Part shown: positions 58,281-64,000 of the stretch, piece by piece
Numbering within the stretch: position 1 is the first letter of the stretch
How the letters are laid out: the number at the start of each line of letters is the position of its first letter
Source of the DNA: Membranipora membranacea
Lineage: Eukaryota > Bryozoa > Gymnolaemata > Cheilostomatida > Membraniporidae
Length of the DNA: 64,000 nucleotides
Reading direction: 5' to 3'
Assembly: GCA_914767715.1 (NCBI GenBank)
Contig: OU612069.1
Span: 26,719,387 to 26,783,386 of the forward strand
Position numbers and translations under genes: made by a program
The notes under the pieces: generated by a model
What the model was told of the DNA's origin: nothing
The model's input: the letters and a program-made list of their open reading frames with translations, nothing else
The model's database searches: none

Positions 58281-58502
58281 CTTGTAACAAATAAAACATT
58301 ATCATATCATTGCTAGAGTTTGATCACATATCACTCATAATAATGGAGTCAACTGGGTTGCATCATAATTTGTTTATTCTGCAGACAAATTGCAGTGATT
58401 GCAGACAGTGATTGCCTGTACGGGAAGCAAAAAGAATGAAGAATTTAAGATAAACAGCATCATGATGATAATATGCTGCTTTTAAATGACCTATCTACTT
58501 AC

Positions 58503-58590
58503 AGATGTCTGAATATCAAGAATCTTTCTTGTATCTGTGTCCAACAGCGAATATGTGCCATATTGCGCACAGTAGCCCATGCTGTCATTC
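58503..58590 (-). CDS. THAP-transposase exon with DSMGYCAQYGTY block
   Basis: Acceptor 'taattttatag', donor 'ACATCT|gtaagtag'. Together with the end of the previous exon it reads 'GDGR|NDSMGYCAQYGTY' and 'SLLDTDTRKILDIQTS'. G-D-G-R-x-D-S-x-G-x-x-A-x-Y-x-x-Y is the hallmark of a large family of THAP-linked DDE transposases in fish, cnidarians and other animals, with the first catalytic Asp in GDG. Phase fits on both sides. Confidence 0.85.
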
Positions 58591-58713
58591 CTATAAAATT
58601 AATATAATGATGATAGGCAAAGAAAGGATTGATATGACCGTCTAGACTTTATGCCTGAGGACAACCATTTCCGGTGAAAAGACCCAACAAACAACATGAC
58701 GGAAGTATCCTAC

Positions 58714-58962
58714 CTCCCATCTCCTGCTAGTTTGGCATCATACTGTTTGTTGCGCCATCGTCGCCGCTTTCCTTTCTTGCTACTTGTGGTTGGTTGGCTG
58801 GCATCCAACTTTCTGTGAGCCTCTGCGTAGTTTTGTGTTTGCTGGTTGTCCCACTCTGCTGCCATGATTCGATGGAATAGACCACCATGTGTCTCAGAAC
58901 TTCTTTGATACTTGAAAAATGTATCCCTAGATGGAAACATTGTGCTGCTAGCATCCATATAG
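58714..58962 (-). CDS. THAP-transposase exon ending in GDGR
   Basis: Acceptor 'tttatatttcag', donor 'GATGGGAG|gtagga'. 83 codons: 'YMDASSTMFPSRDTFFKYQR', a long polar helix 'IMAAEWDNQQTQNYAEAHRK', a lysine/arginine-rich insert 'SSKKGKRRRWRN' and 'DAKLAGDGR'. The R-x-T-F-F-x-x-Q-R pattern is the family's usual link between the zinc knuckle and the catalytic core. The basic insert could be a nuclear-localisation signal. Fully open. Confidence 0.82.
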
Positions 58963-59240
58963 CTGAAATATAAACGGATGCAAATGTGAATTTCAACATT
59001 TTTTATCAGCTTTCACATCATGCTTGCAAAAGTTCAAAGAGCAGCGGCTTCTGTAGGGTATAGTGATGGATTCTTCTTACTTCACCTCGTATAGTTACCA
59101 CGGATTAATTTATGCATTCATTACCCATAGTTCTGATCTCAATGTTCCAAGCATTTATTTGTGCAAGAAAAAAAGGTGACTTAATCTAAAAGTAACAGGT
59201 ATTGTTCCCCAAAAGCATAGTTTTGTCTAGTATTACTCAC

Positions 59241-59421
59241 CTGAGGAGTTTAGATGGTACTTGGCCAGTAAATAGAATCGGACCTGAGAGCAAACAGTTG
59301 TAAAGGACACTGTCTGAATGGTTGTCCCATGTCCATGCCTTCAAACACCTAGAGCATTTCATTGAAGCCTTGAGATACGCTCCACTGTTGTAAAACTTCT
59401 CAATTACAACATCATCAGTAC
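59241..59421 (-). CDS. THAP-transposase zinc-knuckle exon
   Basis: Acceptor 'ttttcatctcag', donor 'CTCCTCAG|gtgagt'. Reads 'GTDDVVIEKFYNSGAYLKAS', 'MKCSRCLKAWTWDNHSDS' and 'LYNCLLSGPILFTGQVPSKL'. C-x-x-C-x-x-x-W followed by N-x-L-L-S-x-x-I-L-F-T-G is conserved in this family. The exon ends in phase 2 and joins the next exon to give 'LLRSYMDASS'. The exon linking it to the AVP-box exon was not identified; a weak candidate lies at about 59880-60030. Confidence 0.8.
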
Positions 59422-60701
59422 CTGAGATGAAAACAGCTGAGATGCTAATCAAACCATTGCATGATAGATGATGAACAATACAGTGATGTTTTGGACTTTG
59501 TCCTCAATTCAAACACGATATCATCTATATCAGAATCTGGTTCAGAACACCCATCCTCGATATAATTTATTCCTATCATCATATCAAAATATTCATAACA
59601 GTTTCAAAGACTTAGTAAGACAAGTAATTTTTCCATTGTTGCTTTCAATTTATCATGACCTTCGTTCCGTTGTACAATCATGTTACTTTGCCTTGCTGTA
59701 TAGAAATGAATCACAAATACACACCCATGACCAGTGCACTCTACAAAGGCTAAAACAAACAAAACGGCATTATTTTTTGTGGCAGATAAAATTTACTATC
59801 ATGGATAATTGCGCCAAATATACTAATTGATAATGTTAGCTCAAGATAAAGACCCTCCAAGATGATACCATGTCAAAACATGACAGTCGGAAATTGTGAT
59901 TCATTGTAGCTGACCCGTATTTTAGGACTGTTTTCAGACGCAGAACAACACAAGTTTGAAGGCTAACTGCTTTTTTTGATATGATGATGCTGGTAAACAC
60001 TCTTTGGTCCTCGTACGGAGCTGCTAATAAGTAACTGAATTGAAGAAGATTAAAGCTGAACTGCTTAATAAAGAACAAACTGTAATGTTTTGGCAGAATA
60101 AATTGTGCCGATGGTATCTTATGACTGATGTTAGAGTGGCAGCATGTCGTGCCAAGCCAGTTACGTGTTAACTGGTGTCGATAGTTTGAGGCAGCATATT
60201 TATATGTGAGGTCTTTTATGTTACTGTTACCTGGTTTGAATCATAGAAAAATATTGAGAAACATATTACAAAATTGAACATGATTGTATCTCACTCCGAG
60301 GGGCCAGAATAAACAAAGCCTGTGAGCCGAGGCAAAACCATCAAAAGTAAGGCACGCCACAGTACTCATCCAACCACAACTGTGCTGCAGATCAAAGTCA
60401 ACGTCCACGAAAGAGCAAACGAGGCCAACAGCCCAACAGCGGATTGATTGATGACCACTAATTGTTATCAAAACATGAAGTGTTTGTTAAAATAAGACAG
60501 TTGATTCATGATGTGGTATTGCCATTTACTGCTCTGATTAATCATGACTCGTATTAATTATCATTGACCCCGATTAATCTGATTAATCATCAGAAGAATT
60601 TGTGACGTTGACATTCATGCTACCAGATTTTCCTTGCAAATCGATCAGATCTAAGCAGAGTAAGAGAATAATCATTGATAGGACAACAAAAATATCCGTA
60701 C
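59422..60701. other. Intron region of THAP transposase
   Basis: At least one linker exon should lie here. The phase-0 donor at 60702 does not match the zinc-knuckle exon, which needs one carried base. The minus ORF at 59836-60078 has a usable acceptor 'acttattagcag', but its frame has a stop when joined in phase 0. Confidence 0.4.
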
Positions 60702-60864
60702 CTGTAAAAGATGCCTCCGCATTGGCACTTGTAGATGGAGAGGAAAATCTCTTACAATCCGTTTTGAGGCCCTAGTACTGCCGCTGCCTTCCTCAGGCAC
60801 CGCTGGTTCGGGGGTTTTGAAGAGTTTTCCAGCTCGAGGAACAGCATCTTTTTTTAGCTTTATT
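60702..60864 (-). CDS. THAP-gene exon 2 with AVP box
   Basis: Acceptor 'tattatttgtcag', donor 'TTACAG|gtacgg'. It joins the THAP exon in phase (two bases plus one) to read 'LTPPT|IKLKKDAVPRAGKLF', so the conserved Ala-Val-Pro that closes THAP domains is split across the intron junction area. The rest is an acidic/serine linker 'EPAVPEEGSGSTRASKR'. Fully open. Confidence 0.8.
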
Positions 60865-60983
60865 CTGACAAATAATAAACGAGAATTCAAAAAATGTGAT
60901 AAGTGCAATCATACCGTCTTGTCTCTTCGAAAGCGCATAAGCCTGATGTGATACAAGTATTATAATTTGTGGATAACACTTAC

Positions 60984-61240
60984 GTAGGCGGCGTTAATCT
61001 GAAGTGTTGAGAGTTTATATAGGCGTCCTTGTTTTCAAAAGTGTTATCATCAAAGTGTTTTGAACATAGCTTCGACTTTGATGTAAGCTTGTTCGACGGC
61101 CTTGTCAGCGTTACATTTGCTATCCACTTGTTGAGCATAGCACCGTCCTTTGGGAAGGAAAAAAGTGTGACAGCTTTCTCCCAATCTGATGAACTAACAG
61201 GGGTGTTGTCACAACCTGCTGCAATGCATCTGTTTGGCAT
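60984..61240 (-). CDS. THAP-domain exon, start of DDE transposase gene
   Basis: THAP domains are C2CH zinc-dependent DNA-binding modules shared by P-type transposases and host factors. The start codon at 61240 gives the canonical N-terminus 'MPNRCIAAGCDN' (C-x4-C). Later come 'TLFSFPKDGAMLNKWIANV' (F-x-F-P, conserved W) and 'SKLCSKHFDDNTFEN' (C-x-x-H-F), ending 'FRLTPPT' at donor 'CCTAC|gtaagtg'. An acceptor 'ggttttacag' lies two bases before the ATG, so a 5' untranslated exon is expected upstream. All zinc ligands are present. With the exons down to 58090 this makes one minus-strand gene. Confidence 0.88.
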
Positions 61241-61248
61241 ACCTGTAA

Positions 61249-63068
61249 AACCAGACACAATGATGGATGAAAAATAATTAAGGACCACCTTTTTGACTCA
61301 AGGATGTTGTTTGCTTTACCATTATTTGTTGTTCCACCGATCCAAAACTAAACAGCTTCTTTTACTGGTCATATTGGCACTTTTTTACTGGTTTAATTGC
61401 AGTGCAGCACCCATTGTATCATGAACACAATACCAATGAGCAATACTTCTCGACTAGACAAAAATAATTTAATCTATACCGTATCAAATATTATTTGCAA
61501 CACTTACTTAGAGTATAGGGTGGTTTCTGCTCTGTCAATGTATTTATCCTTATGGAGAAATAAGAGCGTATTACAGGTCCAGAATGAAGCCTAATTATCA
61601 TGAATGTTGACAGCTTTTAGTTTTATCATACCTGGGCTTGAATGAGCCATTTCATTTATGTGATCAATTATCGGATTGAAAGTAGTGCATCATTCCATGC
61701 TGGTTGACTATTTGTTGTTTACCTATAGCCTTTGAAAATGTACTTGAGAAATTTGCCCGCTCATCGATAAATATAGCGTCCAATTTACTATCTGATACCT
61801 TCCATTACCTAAACAGACTACAAAGCTGCGTATCAATAGACAAACACAAAATACTGACATGTCATTGGCTAATCCAAAGACCATGCTGTGAAAGCAACCG
61901 AATTACCTAGTATATCCATGAGCAATACCAAAACAATGTTCCATTGAGTCACTCAAAAAATGGAATTTAGCAAAAAATTCTACTTCTAGATGATAGACAA
62001 TGTTTCCATTAGTGGACACAAAATCATTTGGATAAATCCCATTTAGTTTGCGAGATATGAAAATGTGTATGAATTCGATAACATCACTATAATGCATGAA
62101 TAGCCTTTGTTATTACTGCCTTGATTCATGAGCAATATTATAAGGACCCTTCTACGTCACAGGGTCATTAACCAGACACATCACTTGGGTTAAATAGAAA
62201 GCCATGGGCAATAACTATCTACTGCCCAACCGTTGGTACAGGGAATTTCTGACGCAACGTTCCCTTTAACATTGTCTGATAGTTTAGATTGCAGATAGAT
62301 CGGGAAGTGTTGGTTAAATTTACACTTACATACATTTAATAAATAAAAATGAAATAACAAATAAATGTTTGCTTGTTATGAATTTCATTTTTTCAAGCCT
62401 GTGTGGAATGGTGAACTTTTTCTAGGATTTAAAATTAGATTTAAATTATAACATTGCAGTAATCAGGCATGACTAATATACCTGATTTTGCTGTCATTGG
62501 ATTTTGACTTTGTACGCTGAAGTTGCAGAACTGCCAGGTGATGTTATGACCTTATGTACTGCTGCAAAATCCCTTCTAACCTTTAGATACGCGTCATACG
62601 CATCCACTCTTCCCACTTATGCCACTATATCACTGAAGGTTTTAGTGTAGACGAATGACTCCACACTAGAATGATGATAATTAACGATGATCAAAGAATG
62701 AACAAAACTTGGTGTCAGGAGGTTTAATGGCATTGATCTGATAATGTACGGTTTCCATTACTTGGTCATTTTTCTTCTGAATATTTTTTTATGTGTCATA
62801 AGTTAATTGTCACAGAATTTATACCACTCCAATTAAAAACATTATTTCAAAGCTGTATATGAGGGTTAAAGAAATCTTATTGGTCAAATATTGTGTCAGA
62901 ATAATGGAGAGTCTACTTGAGATGGGCAGCGTGACCCACCAATATACCTAACCTAAAATGCAAACTCACAGTTTTTTCTATTTAATCTGCTGGGAGCAAC
63001 AACGGAAGGGATGTTCAATTGAGATCAGATTACATATTGCAGCCTTACTTACCTGCTAGTATAGGATT
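61249..63068. other. Unrecognised stretch
   Basis: No supported coding feature. It should contain the promoter and 5' untranslated exon of the THAP gene, but no motif is clear enough to place them. The inverted-looking AT blocks are short. Confidence 0.4.
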
Positions 63069-63273
63069 AACTCCTGTCCTTCTGACTCATTGGATGTTCT
63101 CTATAATTAGCCAAGCTGTTCCAAATGATTCTCACATGACTGTCTATTCCCGGATATGATGACCCAAGAACTGGCGTAATACAGCATTCTGGTTGGTTAG
63201 CTGGAGGCGTACTGACAGCTGGTGACATACAGCTTACCGTTACTGTTCTACGAGGTTCCGGCTGGACATATGG
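63069..63273 (-). CDS. Candidate downstream exon of Pif1-like gene
   Basis: Acceptor 'ttattaactttacag' at 63274, joins in phase 0 to the helicase exon. Reads 'PYVQPEPRRTVTVSCMSPAV', 'NQPECCITPVLGSSYPGIDS' and 'HVRIIWNSLANYREHPMSQK' to a stop. A good internal donor 'GTAACG|gtaagc' after about 36 bases could end the exon early, so the end is uncertain. No domain recognised. Confidence 0.4.
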
Positions 63274-63546
63274 CTGTAAAGTTAATAACATTGTCTACGC
63301 AAGAGGGGGTAGATGAAATGAGAACAGCTAATTATTTTGAGGTATTACTATTACAGAATAAAGCATTATAATTATTTTAATTGTTATACAAATACAAACG
63401 GCATCAGATTGTATAATACACGATTATATCAGCAGTTCTTTTTCATCTCTATCACAAGATGCCATATAGAGCTTTGGAGGTTCGATAATTCGGTTCCACA
63501 TTATACAGATTGAAGAATTCATGATTCTGTATTACCAGCACCTTAC

Positions 63547-64000
63547 CTCGGTAAGTGAACTGTAGAAAAGCTTGATATCACTTCTTTTAGGAGGGGGGTG
63601 AACAGACCCACTCAGCAACTGAAGCTCTGAATCTGACGTTCTGCTCAGTGCGACCGACAGTTGACCAGGTTGGGTAATCTTCGCACAACAAACATGAACA
63701 GGGCCAGTAATAGTCTGGCTCTGAGTCCTATGCACTGTCCGTGCCCACGGCAGTTTTAGGGGGTGCTGTTCTCTGACACCCCGTTTTGGGTAAAACTTAA
63801 ATAGATTGATGTTTACTGGCTTATCATGCCCAAATCTGACAGAGATATACCTGTTCTATATGTCAATTTTGCAGATTTTCCCTTCCCTGCCATTGACAAG
63901 TCCGCTTCTCACATGTATATTAGTAGTCAACATGACAGGTGCCACAGTTTTTAGTGCAAACCTGTCCAGATTTCCCTTTTTGTCCTTGTCGTCTGCCTCG
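63547..64000 (-). pseudogene. Pif1-family helicase C-terminal part, one in-frame stop
   Basis: Pif1 helicases unwind DNA 5'-to-3'. Entering from the right edge the frame reads 'LKTVAPVMLTTNIHVRSGLV' and 'NGREGKICKI' (the family's A-P-V-M-L...G-L-V-N-G-x-x-G block). A TAG at 63856-63858 follows, then 'RYISVRFGHDKPVNINLF', 'HPLKLPWARTVHRTQSQTI' (equivalent of L-x-W-A-x-T-I-H-K-S-Q-G), 'QPGQLSVALSRTSDSELQLL' (V-A-L-S-R motif VI) and 'KRSDIKLFYSSLTE' at donor 'GAG|gtaagg'. The usual Lys of H-K-S-Q-G is Arg and the Gly is Ser. The stop and substitutions suggest decay or an element-borne copy. The Walker boxes lie outside the window. Confidence 0.8.

Noticed and set aside
59836-60078. Minus ORF as the missing THAP-transposase linker exon
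   Set aside because: The acceptor is usable, but joining in phase 0 leads to a stop and the C-x-x-C pattern expected there is absent.

Overview
This window looks like AT-rich animal nuclear DNA. Spliceosomal introns (GT..AG), several LINE-type retrotransposons, tRNA-derived SINE-like pieces, DNA-transposon relics, minisatellites and poly-C/G tracts are all visible. There are no operons, no bacterial gene density and no CRISPR array. The gene families seen (THAP transposase, stand-alone P2X7-type ballast domain, Rex1/CR1-like LINEs, Mutator-like transposases, a Pif1-type helicase) would fit a marine invertebrate, but the species cannot be fixed from sequence alone. I find no complete, undamaged host gene.

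Layout. 1-9.1 kb: head-to-tail array of a 2.3-2.5 kb unit (tail of one unit, two near-full units, one partial unit). The left end is interrupted at 205-3590 by reverse-transcriptase wreckage. Each unit carries minus-strand exon-like segments with preserved splice sites. 9.6-10.3 kb: MITE-like element with 22-bp terminal inverted repeats, then a tRNA-like SINE head. 12.2 kb: LINE tail. 13.9-15.2 kb: two candidate plus-strand exons of an unrecognised gene, with a TIR element between them. 16.0-19.1 kb: minus-strand Rex1/Babar-like LINE (endonuclease plus RT, frameshifted), a second LINE tail and a tRNA-like piece. 21.2-21.9 kb: LINE fragment and an almost perfect G:C-cored hairpin. 22-30 kb: mostly non-coding, with a 470-bp fold-back and two minisatellites.

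31-47.3 kb: dense minus-strand exon-like segments. At least two are Mutator-like (MULE) DDE transposase cores (39.1-39.5 and 43.3-43.7 kb). The area also holds a frameshifted PHD finger (46.9-47.1 kb), a frameshifted RING finger (36.6-36.8 kb), duplicated MULE 5' exons (31.3 and 44.2 kb) and several unassigned exons. In-frame stops show decay, yet splice signals are well kept. 48.9-54.4 kb: a second fold-back, a possible Harbinger-like N-terminal ORF and a 0.6-kb direct duplication.

55.9-61.3 kb: a P2X7-type ballast-domain ORF with one in-frame stop, followed at once by a 5'-truncated plus-strand LINE. That LINE abuts the 3' part of a minus-strand, multi-exon THAP-domain DDE transposase. The THAP, AVP-box, zinc-knuckle, GDGR and TDRH exons are recognisable and the joins I could test are in phase. 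A one-base homopolymer shift precedes the last visible motif. 63.1-64.0 kb: C-terminal part of a minus-strand Pif1-family helicase with one in-frame stop, running off the window.

Together the window is a graveyard and meeting point of mobile elements rather than a pathway. Intron-containing transposases are the best-preserved coding material.
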